Assembly: GCA_964425355.1 (NCBI GenBank)
Contig: CAYRMO010000035.1
Coordinates: forward strand, 1-25,635
DNA from: Litorimonas sp964425355
GTDB lineage: Bacteria; Pseudomonadota; Alphaproteobacteria; Caulobacterales; Maricaulaceae
Reading direction: 5' to 3'
Length of the DNA: 25,635 nt
The notes under the pieces were generated by a model. It saw only the letters and a list, made by a program, of their open reading frames with translations. It was not told the DNA's origin and searched no databases. This document shows positions 1 through 10,112 of this stretch, in pieces. The position numbers and the translations under genes were made by a program. Positions within the stretch are counted from its first letter, which is position 1. Every line of letters begins with the position of its first letter.

Positions 1-2
1 CC

Positions 3-2390
3 TCCCTTGAGGATAAAATTGGCGGTCAATGGACGGTTTGGGTGGGTGGTATTGCGCTCTTATTGGGAGCTGTTCTCCTTATTCGCTATTCAATCGAAGC
101 CGGGTTTTTTGGACCCGGGGCCCGCATTATCATGGCTTATATTATGGGCGCTATTCTCCTTGGGGTCGGGGAGTGGTTGCGCCGAAGCGATGCGAAATTA
201 CCGGATCGGGTGTTGGAGGCCAGTAAAGCTATTTCCGCCCATATTCCGATCCCGACCCTTTTATCGGCCATTGGTATATTTACCTGGCTCGGCGCCACCT
301 ATGCCGCGCATGAACTTTACGGCTTTATCTCGGCGACCATGGCATCGCTGGGTCTGGGACTGATTTCTCTTGGGGCGATGGCTTTGTCTTTACGACAGGG
401 ACAATGGCTGGCCCTTATTGGGCTATTGGCCTCCTTTGCGACACCGCTTTTGATACAAGCTGAGACACCCAGCCTGACGGGACTTTATGGCTATCTCTTG
501 ATTATAGGGGCAGCGGCACTGGTTTTGGCGCATTGGAAGAATTGGGGATGGCTTAGCCTAGGCGTCGTTGCAGGCTGGTTAGGATGGTCAGCTTTTTCCT
601 TACGAACTGAATTCTCGATGTCCAATCAAATGATATGGCTTGGCTTCCTAGGAATTGGTTTTGTAACAACAGTCTTTTTGGCCTCGCGGGTCGACACCGA
701 TGAATTTGATGTTACATCACCGAAAGACTGGAAGCTCATACCCGCCTTAGCTTTGCTCTGGAGTGCTATCGCCGCATTGCTTGCTTTGCCATTCTTGACA
801 GATTTCACGGTAAATATCGCACCGGAAAACGCGAAGTTCTTAATTTTTGAACCCTCACTCCTGGATTATCTTCAGATATTCTCGATCGTGGGGTTACTGG
901 GTGCCGCCGGTCTCATCGTTAAGCGGCAACGAGGTCATATCATTTTCGCGGCAATGTTGGCCACGATTTGCTTGATGCATGCCTCTACACTATCGTCCCA
1001 TATTGTCCTGGGTCTCTTATCAGCCATTTCGGTGATATTGATGATTTGGCAATCCTTCCAAATCAAAACCGAAAGTTCATGGTCGCTTTTTCAAAAGCCT
1101 TGGTTCTGGGGTGTAGCAGCGGCTATTCTGGCGATATTAGGTCCATGGATTCCACTCCAATTCGGTACAGATCCCGTAAGTGACCTACAATATGCTATCT
1201 GGTTCGGTCTCTATGTGATACTCTTTGGCGGCGTTGCGATTTATTTCCGAGCGTTTGAAAACCGAATCCTGATCCGTTGTTATACATTTGCGGCTGCCAC
1301 AGCTTATTTTTTCGCGACCGTCGTTTTAATCGATCAGCCGCTTGAATTCGCATTGATGTCTTCATTTGGCGCCGCTGTCCTAGCAGGTGCCGGGCTTTAC
1401 CTGCGGCTTCCTGGCGCTCGAATGTCTGCATTTATATTAGTCGTTCTCGCGACTTTCCCCATTCTAAATGGATCCAATATTTCCGATCGCATAATCTTAA
1501 ACACATTATGGGCCTATCTGGCCTTGCCGGCCTTTATTTTAGGCGGGCTCTCATTTTTACTCCGAAGGCAAGAGCGAAATGACAGGGTCACGGATTTCCT
1601 TGAAGCGGCTGCCCTTGGCGTATTTGCGCTATTTATTGTCTTCCAAATCCGTCACCTCTCAAATGTTGGGGAAATTTATGCGGATAAATTCGACTTTGGT
1701 GAATTGGGTCTACAGGTCGCAACCGGGCTTTGCTTTACCCTAGCGGGCCTCTCTCCGCGTTTTAAAGGCAATAAGATTTTTGCAGGTTTTGCGCAGATCA
1801 TTTCTTATGGAACGCTTTCTTTATTCGCGGTCCTTGGGCTGATTTTTCTCTCACCGCTTTTCAATGGCGGGCAAGAAATTTCAGGCAATATAGCTTTCAA
1901 CACATTGACGATCGGGTTTTTGGTGCCAACGGTTATGCTTGCGCTTTGCACCTGGCTTTCAAAAGGGAAGCGGGATGAAAACTATGTTTATGCCCTGTCT
2001 GTCCTGAGCCTATTAGGCGGCCTGTCTTGGATCACCGCACAAATCCGGTTCGGATTTCAAGGCGCGAAAATTGCGATAGGTGAGGTGCGTTTCGGCAATG
2101 TAGAGCTTTATACGATCAGCGCAGCTTGGCTGATAATCGGGATCGTTTTATTGGCTGCAGGCATTAAGTGGCGTGCCTTGAGCCTGCGCATCGCCTCGGC
2201 CGTTATCATTGTTCTGACGGTTCTAAAAACATTCTTGGTGGATATGGCAGGGCTCGAGGGTATTTTGAGGCCATTATCATTTGTCGTTCTGGGCGTTGTC
2301 CTGATTGTTATCGGGCGCGCCTACCAAAAATATTGGCTGACCGGAAACCTCCGATCAGCTGAAAACCAAAGTCAAATTGGACAGGCCTAG
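3..2390 (+). CDS. DUF2339 family polytopic membrane protein (5' end outside window)
   Basis: The frame is open from the left edge of the window, so the start codon lies upstream. At least 795 residues are present. The first visible residues (LEDKIGGQWTVWVGGIALLL) followed by GEWLRR resemble the conserved entry into the membrane part of DUF2339 proteins, where a short cytoplasmic segment precedes a long series of helices. The remainder is almost entirely hydrophobic helices separated by short loops, roughly twenty membrane spans by eye, ending in a short polar tail. A GTG at 42 is in frame but lies inside the conserved motif, so it is not the real start. The biochemical role of the family is unknown. 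Its stop codon overlaps the stop of the convergent DUF4349 gene by 3 bases, leaving no room for a separate terminator. The family call is from recall of the motif, not from a search. Confidence 0.85.
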   Translation, partial: SLEDKIGGQWTVWVGGIALLLGAVLLIRYSIEAGFFGPGARIIMAYIMGAILLGVGEWLRRSDAKLPDRVLEASKAISAHIPIPTLLSAIGIFTWLGATYAAHELYGFISATMASLGLGLISLGAMALSLRQGQWLALIGLLASFATPLLIQAETPSLTGLYGYLLIIGAAALVLAHWKNWGWLSLGVVAGWLGWSAFSLRTEFSMSNQMIWLGFLGIGFVTTVFLASRVDTDEFDVTSPKDWKLIPALALLWSAIAALLALPFLTDFTVNIAPENAKFLIFEPSLLDYLQIFSIVGLLGAAGLIVKRQRGHIIFAAMLATICLMHASTLSSHIVLGLLSAISVILMIWQSFQIKTESSWSLFQKPWFWGVAAAILAILGPWIPLQFGTDPVSDLQYAIWFGLYVILFGGVAIYFRAFENRILIRCYTFAAATAYFFATVVLIDQPLEFALMSSFGAAVLAGAGLYLRLPGARMSAFILVVLATFPILNGSNISDRIILNTLWAYLALPAFILGGLSFLLRRQERNDRVTDFLEAAALGVFALFIVFQIRHLSNVGEIYADKFDFGELGLQVATGLCFTLAGLSPRFKGNKIFAGFAQIISYGTLSLFAVLGLIFLSPLFNGGQEISGNIAFNTLTIGFLVPTVMLALCTWLSKGKRDENYVYALSVLSLLGGLSWITAQIRFGFQGAKIAIGEVRFGNVELYTISAAWLIIGIVLLAAGIKWRALSLRIASAVIIVLTVLKTFLVDMAGLEGILRPLSFVVLGVVLIVIGRAYQKYWLTGNLRSAENQSQIGQA

Positions 2391-3325
2391 GTCTTCTTAC
2401 GACGCCGCCAAATTCTGCGGATCAAGAGAAAACTTGGGAAGAAAATAAAGATAAACCACGGTAGCATATATGCGATAACCGTTATCACACCTCCCAGCCC
2501 GTCCATCATGTTGCCCAGGAAATTTCTAAAGGCATTGGAGACCTGATTGAATGTACCACTATTCACGGCGACATTTTCACTTCTGTAGCTAATATCGACA
2601 CGAGACATTGAGACACGGGATCGGAGAGCCTTGAGAACCGCTGTCGCACTTTCAATTTCACCCTGAACACGCGCAAGCTCGCTCTCGACAGCCAGTAAGT
2701 CAGCTAAATCACCGTCTTGCGTTTCTAACAAGGTTTTAAACCGATCGCGCAATGTCACTTGCGCCTTTAACCGAGCATCGCCGTCCAAAATAGCAGTTGT
2801 CAAATCTTCGACCGCGACAGTGTTTGACACGATCTTTCCATTCGCATTTTTAACATCTGTCTGCATTTGCTCGAGAAACGCTTCCAGCCATTTCGGGTCA
2901 GCGCGAAAGGAAAAACTAGCGCTTACATTTGTCTTCGATCTTTCTGAGATATTTGATTGTAAGACCTCACATTTGGTGCGTCCTGCTTTTTGACAGCTTT
3001 CAATATGGGTGCCGATGACCGATTTAATTGACCCATGCGGTAAACGGGATGCATAATTATATTTTTAAGCGAGATATGTCTCTGAACTCGGTTCGTTGGA
3101 AGAATTAGACGCTTTAGAGCGCGTTTGTTGATCATCATTATAAAAGAAATCGCGTTCATAATGCTCATTGGGACCTCCGGCAAACAGATTGAGACTTTCA
3201 AACTCAGTTCCGTAGCTATCTTCATATTCTTCATAACTTTGATGATAGCCGTCGCCTAAACGCATCCCTGCGGGCTGACAGGCCGTGAGCCCCAAAAGAG
3301 CTAGTCCCAAAAATAATTTACGCAT
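2387..3325 (-). pseudogene. DUF4349 lipoprotein gene interrupted by an in-frame TAA
   Basis: One reading frame runs from ATG at 3325 to the stop at 2387, broken only by TAA at 3067-3065 (codon 87 of about 312). The N-terminal part has a lipoprotein signal peptide, MRKLFLGLALLGLTAC, with lipobox LTAC and Cys16 as the lipidated residue, then an acidic low-complexity linker. The part after the stop holds the DUF4349 core: ESCQKAGRTKC, the DLTTAILDGDARLKA segment, LADLLAVESELARVQGEIES (a predicted coiled coil), a SRVDISYR strand, and a C-terminal membrane helix followed by RRIWRRRKK. Homology continues on both sides of the TAA in the same frame, so a single Tyr-to-stop change (TAT/TAC to TAA) in a segment like LAY would explain it. 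The start overlaps the stop of the upstream M16 peptidase gene by one base, suggesting translational coupling. A sequencing error or stop readthrough is possible. DUF4349 function is unknown; it is probably an inner-membrane or envelope protein. Confidence 0.8.
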
Positions 3326-6168
3326 TAGTTTAACCGCTCAATTGGCAGGCCAAGCGCCTTAAGCGGTTCCAATTGCGTATCTGCATCCCCAACGACCAGA
3401 TAGGTCATTTCGTCCGGGCGAATATGAGCTGCAGCTATGCGTTTGAAATCGTCAAGCGTCATGGCTTGAATAGCCTTGGCATGTTTGGCGCGATAATCCG
3501 ATGTATATCCGAAACTATCGATCTCACCCAATAAGCGTAATTTATCGTCAAGGGTTTCGGCTTTTAGCGCTTGTCCACGCAGTAAGGCATCTTTGAGTTC
3601 TGCTAGGTCTTCTTGCGTTGTCTCAGGGCCATGATTGGCCAGAATTTCGCGGATCAGGGCAATCGACTCTGTGGTGACATTGGAACGGACAGAAGAGCCA
3701 ACGGTAAACCGTCCCCCATCCCGATCAGCTGGAAAGAAAGAGCGAATACCGTAAGTATAGCCTTTTTCAACCCGTAATGTCGTATTCAATTTGGACGTAT
3801 AAATACCGCCCAAAGGAAAATTAATCGCATCCGCTAAGGGGTAGTCTGGGTCTGTCCGTGACAGGGCAGGGCGGCTCAGCGTCAGGATGGATTGTTTTGC
3901 ATCAGGCACATCATAAAAATAGATTTTGGCGCCGTCGACGGGTGATAAGGTTTGAACAGCTCTTGGAGGTATCTTACGACCATCGAAGAATTTATCATCG
4001 CTCCAAATAGAGGTCACAGATTTGCGGTCATAATCTCCTGCCAATCTGAATGTTGCCCTTTTAACGCTGTAATGGTTAAAGTGGAAAGATCTAAGGTCAT
4101 CCAGCGTCACAGCTTCTAAAGCTTCTGATGATCCATATCCGCTTACGCCCCTATGATGGAGCGGGTTAGACTCTGGATAGGTCAGTTTAGCAGATTCGCG
4201 TTGGGCAATAGAATTCGGATTACCTTCGGCGGATGTAATGCCTTGCAGGACCTGGTTTTTTAGAGTCAAAAATTCTTCTTCATCCCAACGCGGCTCCAAG
4301 ATCATTTCCTGTAACAGGCGCATGGTCGGTTCGAAATTACGCGATAAGGTGCTGCCTGTTACAAACACATTACTATCGGTTGCAAAAACATTGATAGAGG
4401 ATCCTAATTCCCCAATCGCATTTTCCAATTCGGCCGTGGTTTTACTGGCCGTGCCTTTGGATAACATATCGGCTGTCATACCGGCAATTGCGGGCGTATC
4501 GACTGAATTTCGGAGGCGACCCCCATCCAGCCGCAATGAGAAATTAATCACTGGGATTTCATCACTGGGCAGGCCTAGAATATTTAATCCATTTCCAAGT
4601 CTTTTCTCCCAAATCTCAGGAGAGGGGAGATCATAGCTCTCGCCAAAATCAGGCTCAATTTTACGATCAAAACTGGACGGTGTGGGCGTTTCAATAATTC
4701 GGGTGGATGGATCGAAATCCACGGCAGCCCCTTCGCCGGACACGATTTTTTCTTCGACGACATCGGCGGTGCTTGAGCCTTCAAGCCCTAACCCGGCTTC
4801 ACCTTTTGGAACGAAACTTGTTGCAATAAATGGCTTGTCTTTGAGATAGGTTTCATAAACCCGCATCACATCCTCTGTTGTGACATTGCGATATGCGGCC
4901 AGATCTTTTTTGTAAAAGCCAGGATCATCGGTAAATAGATTATATTCTGAAAGCGCGATAGCTTTGCTCAGCGCGCTACTAAAATTGTTATAGAAACTAA
5001 CTTCAACACCGGCTTTGATCCGGTTGAGATCCGCCTCTGGCATACCATTTTCTTCAAATCGAGCAAAGGCTTGCTCAATGGCTGGCACGAGTTCATCCAG
5101 ATCGGTTCCCTCATTAGATCGCGCAATCAGATAAAATTCACCAGCGATTTCAGATGTATTGGCAAAAGCCGAGGGTCCGGGGGATAATTTGGCTTCATCG
5201 ACCAGGACCTCATTAAATGGCGCTGTTTTGCCATCTGTGAGATAGGTTGCGAGATAATCAAGGGCATAGGCATCAGGGTGGTATTGTTCAACTGTGGGCC
5301 AGACATAGGTCAAACGCGGGACAGTTGCGAAATTGTCTTCGTGAACCAGTTTAATTGTCTCGGAAAGCTCACCCGCGCGCGTGCCGTAGGGCTCAGTCTT
5401 TTCACCCTTGGGAATTTCACCGAAATATTTTTCGACATATTGTTTTGCCTCTTTGAGATCGAAATCGCCGGTAATCGTCACAGTCACATTATTGGGGACA
5501 TACCAGCGCGCATAAAAATCTTGCGTATCTTTCAGTGTCGCCGCTTCAAGGTCTTCGAGACTACCAATGACTTGCCAATTATAAGGGTGATCTGTTGGGT
5601 AAAGGGCTTTGCCCACGACATACCAATTATGTCCATAAGGCGCATTATCAACGCGTTGGCGCTTTTCATTTTTGACGACTTGTTTCTCATTGTCGATGAC
5701 ATTTTGCGTCACGGTTTGGATAAACCAGCCTAATTTGTCAGCTTCGGCCCAGATGACTTTCTCAAGCGCATCTTTGGGAACCGCCTGAAAATATTGCGTC
5801 ATATCATTGGTCGTAAAGCCATTTGTGCCTTCACCGCCAATCCGCGTATTCATTTCATCCAAACCACCATAGCCGAGGTTTTCAGAATCAAGGAAAAGCA
5901 GGTGTTCGAAAAGATGCGCAAACCCTGTTCGGCCTTCGACTTCGCGCGCACTGCCAACATGGGCGGCGAGATTAATCGCAACGACCGGATCAGAGCGATC
6001 AATATGAAAGACGACATCTAGGCCATTATCGAGTGTTATTTTTTCAAATTTTAGATCAAGCGATTGGGCCTGCACCTTTTGTTTTTCTGCATTTTCGCCC
6101 CCCTCCGAACATGCCGAGAGCGTTAGCGGGATAGTGAATAAAACTATTGCTGCGATTTTAATATTCAT
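3325..6168 (-). CDS. M16 family zinc metallopeptidase, two-domain lipoprotein
   Basis: Predicted periplasmic zinc peptidase of the pitrilysin/insulinase-like M16 family, 947 residues with both M16 halves in one chain. The start at 6168 is preferred over an in-frame ATG at 6186 because AGGAGG lies 5 bases upstream of it and because it gives a clean lipoprotein signal, MNIKIAAIVLFTIPLTLSAC (Cys20). The N-terminal half carries the inverted zinc motif HLFEH (His85, Glu88, His89); Glu161 and Glu168 in NEKQVVKNEKR supply the downstream acidic residue and third zinc ligand. The C-terminal half (from about residue 525) has the M16 fold signature but no HxxEH, as expected for the inactive half that helps form the clamshell. 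Substrates cannot be told from sequence; the family degrades peptides. It lies downstream of the TonB-domain gene and overlaps the DUF4349 gene by one base. Confidence 0.93.
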   Translation of the reverse strand: MNIKIAAIVLFTIPLTLSACSEGGENAEKQKVQAQSLDLKFEKITLDNGLDVVFHIDRSDPVVAINLAAHVGSAREVEGRTGFAHLFEHLLFLDSENLGYGGLDEMNTRIGGEGTNGFTTNDMTQYFQAVPKDALEKVIWAEADKLGWFIQTVTQNVIDNEKQVVKNEKRQRVDNAPYGHNWYVVGKALYPTDHPYNWQVIGSLEDLEAATLKDTQDFYARWYVPNNVTVTITGDFDLKEAKQYVEKYFGEIPKGEKTEPYGTRAGELSETIKLVHEDNFATVPRLTYVWPTVEQYHPDAYALDYLATYLTDGKTAPFNEVLVDEAKLSPGPSAFANTSEIAGEFYLIARSNEGTDLDELVPAIEQAFARFEENGMPEADLNRIKAGVEVSFYNNFSSALSKAIALSEYNLFTDDPGFYKKDLAAYRNVTTEDVMRVYETYLKDKPFIATSFVPKGEAGLGLEGSSTADVVEEKIVSGEGAAVDFDPSTRIIETPTPSSFDRKIEPDFGESYDLPSPEIWEKRLGNGLNILGLPSDEIPVINFSLRLDGGRLRNSVDTPAIAGMTADMLSKGTASKTTAELENAIGELGSSINVFATDSNVFVTGSTLSRNFEPTMRLLQEMILEPRWDEEEFLTLKNQVLQGITSAEGNPNSIAQRESAKLTYPESNPLHHRGVSGYGSSEALEAVTLDDLRSFHFNHYSVKRATFRLAGDYDRKSVTSIWSDDKFFDGRKIPPRAVQTLSPVDGAKIYFYDVPDAKQSILTLSRPALSRTDPDYPLADAINFPLGGIYTSKLNTTLRVEKGYTYGIRSFFPADRDGGRFTVGSSVRSNVTTESIALIREILANHGPETTQEDLAELKDALLRGQALKAETLDDKLRLLGEIDSFGYTSDYRAKHAKAIQAMTLDDFKRIAAAHIRPDEMTYLVVGDADTQLEPLKALGLPIERLN

Positions 6169-6263
6169 GACCGCCTCCTTTGTCATTTAAGAACAATAGG
6201 TAGGGTCGAAAGCGAGTTCGCGCAAGCCGCGTCTCGATTTAAAATTTACAGGCTGCGATAAGT

Positions 6264-7196
6264 CTAATTATTGGGACGGAAAATATAGCGTTTGCGAACA
6301 CCTATAGCGGCAACGGGTTCACCATTCACAGTTTTTGGGTTAAATCGCGTCCGTTTGGCCGCTCGTTCCGCGGCTTTGGCAAAGTCACGCGCATATCTTT
6401 GGGCATCGACAGAGACAATATCCGTTTGTTTCACGCGGCCTTCATCATCAATATTCATCGCAACCACCACGACAGCGCCAATTTTTCTGCGTTGTGCGCT
6501 TCTTGGATAGCGAGGTGATACATTGCGTCGAACAGATGGCTGAACGATCTTATCTTTGGCAACAGGAAGGGGGACCTCGGGTGTTGGGGCTGGCGGCGTA
6601 TAAATAATAACGGGTTGTCGATAAATCGGAGGGGCGCCCGCAAGCCTATCTGAGGGCAAGGTCTCAGATATTGGGCTTTCCAAATTTTCGAGCTTGCGAT
6701 CGGGTAATGGTTGTGCATCTGCCGTTTCATCAATCTCGGCGACAAGTGCGTCTAGTTCTTCACCGCGTCCACCCATGAGATTTCGATTCCAGCGCGCTTC
6801 ATATTGCGCCAAGGCCGCGCGCTTGTCGTCCGCATCAGCGCGCACATCATAGACTTTAGCTGTCAGAATTTCCCATTCTATAAGCTCAGCGCGCTGGATA
6901 ATATCGATTTGATCTGTGATCGCGTCTATTCGATCAGATTCTGGATAAGCTGTTTTGAAATCAAGTAGTCGTGCCCGCCGTAAAGCCGGCGTTGGTTCAG
7001 ATAGAGCTTTGAGATAGGTCGCACGCGAGGCAGGGGTTTCAATCGTCTGTCCAGCCTGACTTGGTTTGCCTGGACTGAACAGCCAAACAAAGAAAAAAAC
7101 GATAGCTGCCAAGATGGCCCCGATAAGGAAGGGCCAAATGGAAAAGCTCGAAGTCTTGCTCGGCTCGTCATTCGGATCGTCAATGACCTGATACAT
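6264..7196 (-). CDS. TonB C-terminal domain protein with N-terminal membrane anchor
   Basis: A 310-residue protein with a single membrane helix near residues 20-44 (IWPFLIGAILAAIVFFFVWL), a helical periplasmic region (about 55-165), a proline-rich stretch (about 175-215, including PPAPTPEVPLP), and a C-terminal TonB-type domain from about residue 223. The domain shows the usual SPRYP entry, the IGAVVVV strand, DDEGRV, the helix AKAAERAAKRTRFNP and a closing strand. TonB domains transmit force from inner-membrane motors to outer-membrane receptors, but many such proteins act elsewhere in the envelope. No exbB, exbD or receptor gene is present, and the long helical insert is not typical of classical TonB, so calling it a functional TonB would be guesswork. 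The upstream sequence has a TATAAA six bases before the ATG and no clear ribosome-binding site. It is divergent from polA and 95 bases upstream of the M16 gene. Confidence 0.82.
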   Translation of the reverse strand: MYQVIDDPNDEPSKTSSFSIWPFLIGAILAAIVFFFVWLFSPGKPSQAGQTIETPASRATYLKALSEPTPALRRARLLDFKTAYPESDRIDAITDQIDIIQRAELIEWEILTAKVYDVRADADDKRAALAQYEARWNRNLMGGRGEELDALVAEIDETADAQPLPDRKLENLESPISETLPSDRLAGAPPIYRQPVIIYTPPAPTPEVPLPVAKDKIVQPSVRRNVSPRYPRSAQRRKIGAVVVVAMNIDDEGRVKQTDIVSVDAQRYARDFAKAAERAAKRTRFNPKTVNGEPVAAIGVRKRYIFRPNN

Positions 7197-7265
7197 AGGG
7201 TATTTATAACCTTAAATTTCTGTGGTGCTATTGAAATTGCGGTGCTGACTGCGCAGAAACTGCAT

Positions 7266-10112
7266 ATGAGTGCAAACGCCCCAATTACAAAAGATTCGCA
7301 TGTCGTCCTGGTAGACGGGTCCGCCTATATATTTAGAGCTTTTCATGCGCTCCCCCCTTTGACCAACAAAAATGACGGGACTCCCATTGGAGCCGTCGCC
7401 GGTTTTAGCAATATGCTCTTCAAATTATTGCAAAATCAGAAAGATGAAAATCGTCCAACCCATTTTGCCGTAATCTTTGACGCCTCCGGCGGGACCTTTC
7501 GTAATGATATTTATGACCTTTATAAGGCAAATCGTGGCGAACCGCCGGAAGATCTTGTGCCGCAATTCCCCTTAACACGCGAGGCGACCATCGCTTTTGG
7601 CGCGCCTTCTATTGAAATGAAGGGGTTTGAAGCCGATGATTTGATCGCGACTTACGCCAGACAGGCCGATGAAGCGGGTGCGCGTTGCACCATTATCAGT
7701 TCTGACAAAGACCTCATGCAGCTTGTGACCGAAAATGTCATTATGCGTGATCCTATGAAAAATCGCGATATTGGCATTAAAGAGGTCGAAGAAAAATTTG
7801 GTGTGAAACCGGACCGGGTCATCGATGTCCAAGCTTTGGCTGGGGATAGTGTTGATAATATTCCCGGTGTTCCCGGTATTGGCGTGAAAACGGCCGTATT
7901 ACTATTGAACGAATATGGCCCTCTCGAAGAACTTTTGGAACGCTCCCATGAAATCCCGCAAAAAGGACGTCGGGAAAAGATGATGGCCAATAAGGAGATG
8001 GCGCTACTCTCCAAGAAACTCGTCACGCTAAAAACAGATGTACCTGTCGAGGTTCCCCTTGAAGATCTTGCGACCACAGATCCTGATGTGGATGTTTTGT
8101 TTGATTTTCTAGAACGCATGACCTTCCGCACGTTGACCGCCCGCGTAAGAGCGGCACTTGGTGAGGGTGAAACTGATGGCCTGAGACGAGATGACACAAA
8201 ACCGTCCCATGAGCGCTCAGGGCCAACGCCGCCGGGTGAAAATACGACGCCAGAAAATATAAATTTTGACGCAGAAAAATATGTCTGCGTACAGGATATT
8301 GAGACGCTCAATGATTGGATAGCGCGCGCCATGCGCTGCGAGGTGGTCGCAATTGACCTTGAGACCGATAGTCTGGATTCGGCTGCCGCTAATCTTGTTG
8401 GGGTCTGTCTTGCAATTGCGGATAATGAGGCCTGTTACATCCCGCTTGCCCATGTTGGAGAAGGCGAGGAAGGGGATATGTTTGGAGCCGCGCCGCCGCA
8501 ACAAATTCCGTTTCAAAAAGCACTGGACCTTCTGGAACCATTATTATCCGCCCCTTATGTTCTTAAAGTTGGTCAGAATTTTAAATATGACCTGGGTGTT
8601 TTCCAACGCTACGGCCTTTATCCTGCGCCTTATGACGACACGATGTTGATATCATATGGGCTGGAGGCTGGACTACATGGCCACGGAATGGATGCCTTGT
8701 CCGAAATGTATTTTGCTCACAAACCCATTCCGTTCAAAGAGATTGCGGGAACCGGTAAAAACCAAAAAACTTTTGATCAGATCGACTTAGATGTCGCCAC
8801 AAAATATGCGGCCGAAGATGCCGATGTAACCTTGCGCCTTTGGAAATTTCTCAAACCAAAATTGGCGCTGGAAAAGGTGGCGAGCGTCTATGAGACGCTG
8901 GATCGCCCGCTTCCGGCCGTCGTCGCGAAAATGGAAAATGAGGGGATCAAAGTTGACCGCGCCGAGTTAAATCGTCTTTCCGCTGATTTTGCTCAAAAAA
9001 TGGCCCAGCTCGAAGATGAAGCCTATGAGCTGGCCGAGGATAAATTCAATATTGGCTCCCCAAAACAAATCGGTGAAATCTTGTTTGATAAAATGGGGCT
9101 TGAAGGCGGCAAGAAAACCAAAACAGGCGCGTGGCAAACCGGCGTCGATATTTTGGAAAAGCTGGCCGATGATGGCGAAATATTGCCGCGAATTATTCTG
9201 GATTGGCGACAATTTTCGAAATTAAAATCAACCTATACAGATGCGCTTGTGGCGCAGATCAACCCGATTACGGGCCGTGTCCATACGAGTTTTTCTTTGG
9301 CGGCCACAACGACAGGTCGCTTATCATCGTCAGATCCGAACTTACAAAACATTCCAATTCGCACAGAAATGGGTCGAAAAATCCGAGACGCCTTTGTCGC
9401 GGAAACCGGCCATGTATTGGTTGCAGCTGATTACTCCCAGATCGAGCTGAGGCTTTTGGCCCATATTGCCGAGCTTGATGCCATGAAACAGGCTTTTGCG
9501 GATGGGGTGGACATTCACGCCCTCACAGCCAGTGAGATGTTTAATGTCCCGCTGGATGAAATGACGCCAGAAATCCGCCGGAATGCCAAGGCGATCAATT
9601 TTGGAATAATCTACGGAATTTCAGCATTTGGGCTCGCCAAAAATATCGGCATTAGTCGGACAGAGGCGAGCGACTATATCAAAACCTATTTCATGAAATT
9701 CCCAGGCATACAGGACTATATGGAATCTGCCAAAGAAGAAGCGCGTGAAAATGGTTATGTCACAACCCTATTTGGGCGCAAATGCCATATTCGCGGGATT
9801 AAAGATCGCAATCAGGCCGCGCGTGGTTTTGCCGAACGACAAGCCATTAATGCGCCCATACAAGGGGCAGCCGCTGACATTATGCGGCGCGCCATGAACC
9901 GTATGCATGACGCGATTTCAGACGTTGAAGGGGCTAGGCTTCTTTTGCAGGTTCATGATGAATTGGTATTTGAAGTCCCAGAAGATAAAGCTGACGCCCT
10001 GATCAATATCGTCAAACCGACCATGCAAAAAGCCCATGAGCCTGCCGTGCAGATCAGCGTGCCTTTATTGGTCGAGGCCCATGCGGCGAAGAATTGGAAT
10101 GACGCGCATTAA
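7266..10112 (+). CDS. polA: DNA polymerase I
   Basis: Replicative repair polymerase that removes RNA primers and fills gaps, about 948 residues. Three domains are present. The 5'-3' nuclease (about 10-290) includes VDGSAYIFRAFHALPPL, FEADDLIATYA and GDSVDNIPGVPGIG. The 3'-5' proofreading domain (about 340-540) keeps its acidic residues: AIDLETDSL, QNFKYDLGVF and YAAEDADVTLRLW. The polymerase domain has DYSQIELRLLAHIAELD (motif A), RRNAKAINFGIIYGIS (motif B finger helix) and LLQVHDELVFEVP (motif C). All catalytic motifs look intact. The ATG at 7266 is preferred because the following MSANAPITKDSHVVLVDGS resembles other alphaproteobacterial PolA N-termini; an in-frame GTG at 7242 would add eight residues. 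Neither has a clear ribosome-binding site. It heads a + strand run with overlapping genes and diverges from the TonB-domain gene. Confidence 0.97.
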   Translation: MSANAPITKDSHVVLVDGSAYIFRAFHALPPLTNKNDGTPIGAVAGFSNMLFKLLQNQKDENRPTHFAVIFDASGGTFRNDIYDLYKANRGEPPEDLVPQFPLTREATIAFGAPSIEMKGFEADDLIATYARQADEAGARCTIISSDKDLMQLVTENVIMRDPMKNRDIGIKEVEEKFGVKPDRVIDVQALAGDSVDNIPGVPGIGVKTAVLLLNEYGPLEELLERSHEIPQKGRREKMMANKEMALLSKKLVTLKTDVPVEVPLEDLATTDPDVDVLFDFLERMTFRTLTARVRAALGEGETDGLRRDDTKPSHERSGPTPPGENTTPENINFDAEKYVCVQDIETLNDWIARAMRCEVVAIDLETDSLDSAAANLVGVCLAIADNEACYIPLAHVGEGEEGDMFGAAPPQQIPFQKALDLLEPLLSAPYVLKVGQNFKYDLGVFQRYGLYPAPYDDTMLISYGLEAGLHGHGMDALSEMYFAHKPIPFKEIAGTGKNQKTFDQIDLDVATKYAAEDADVTLRLWKFLKPKLALEKVASVYETLDRPLPAVVAKMENEGIKVDRAELNRLSADFAQKMAQLEDEAYELAEDKFNIGSPKQIGEILFDKMGLEGGKKTKTGAWQTGVDILEKLADDGEILPRIILDWRQFSKLKSTYTDALVAQINPITGRVHTSFSLAATTTGRLSSSDPNLQNIPIRTEMGRKIRDAFVAETGHVLVAADYSQIELRLLAHIAELDAMKQAFADGVDIHALTASEMFNVPLDEMTPEIRRNAKAINFGIIYGISAFGLAKNIGISRTEASDYIKTYFMKFPGIQDYMESAKEEARENGYVTTLFGRKCHIRGIKDRNQAARGFAERQAINAPIQGAAADIMRRAMNRMHDAISDVEGARLLLQVHDELVFEVPEDKADALINIVKPTMQKAHEPAVQISVPLLVEAHAAKNWNDAH

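Noticed and set aside
2923..3234. 103-codon minus-strand frame across the DUF4349 interruption
   Set aside because: Different frame from both halves of the gene and without family resemblance; the break is a nonsense codon, not a frameshift.
5278..5733. 151-codon + strand frame inside the M16 peptidase gene
   Set aside because: Lies wholly antisense to conserved peptidase sequence including the zinc-motif region and has no family resemblance.
7242..7265. GTG start for polA
   Set aside because: Adds eight residues unlike other PolA N-termini and has no ribosome-binding site; kept only as an alternative.
7652..8332. 226-codon open frame on the minus strand inside polA
   Set aside because: Serine/arginine-rich translation typical of an antisense shadow; polA on the other strand is unquestionable and full-length.
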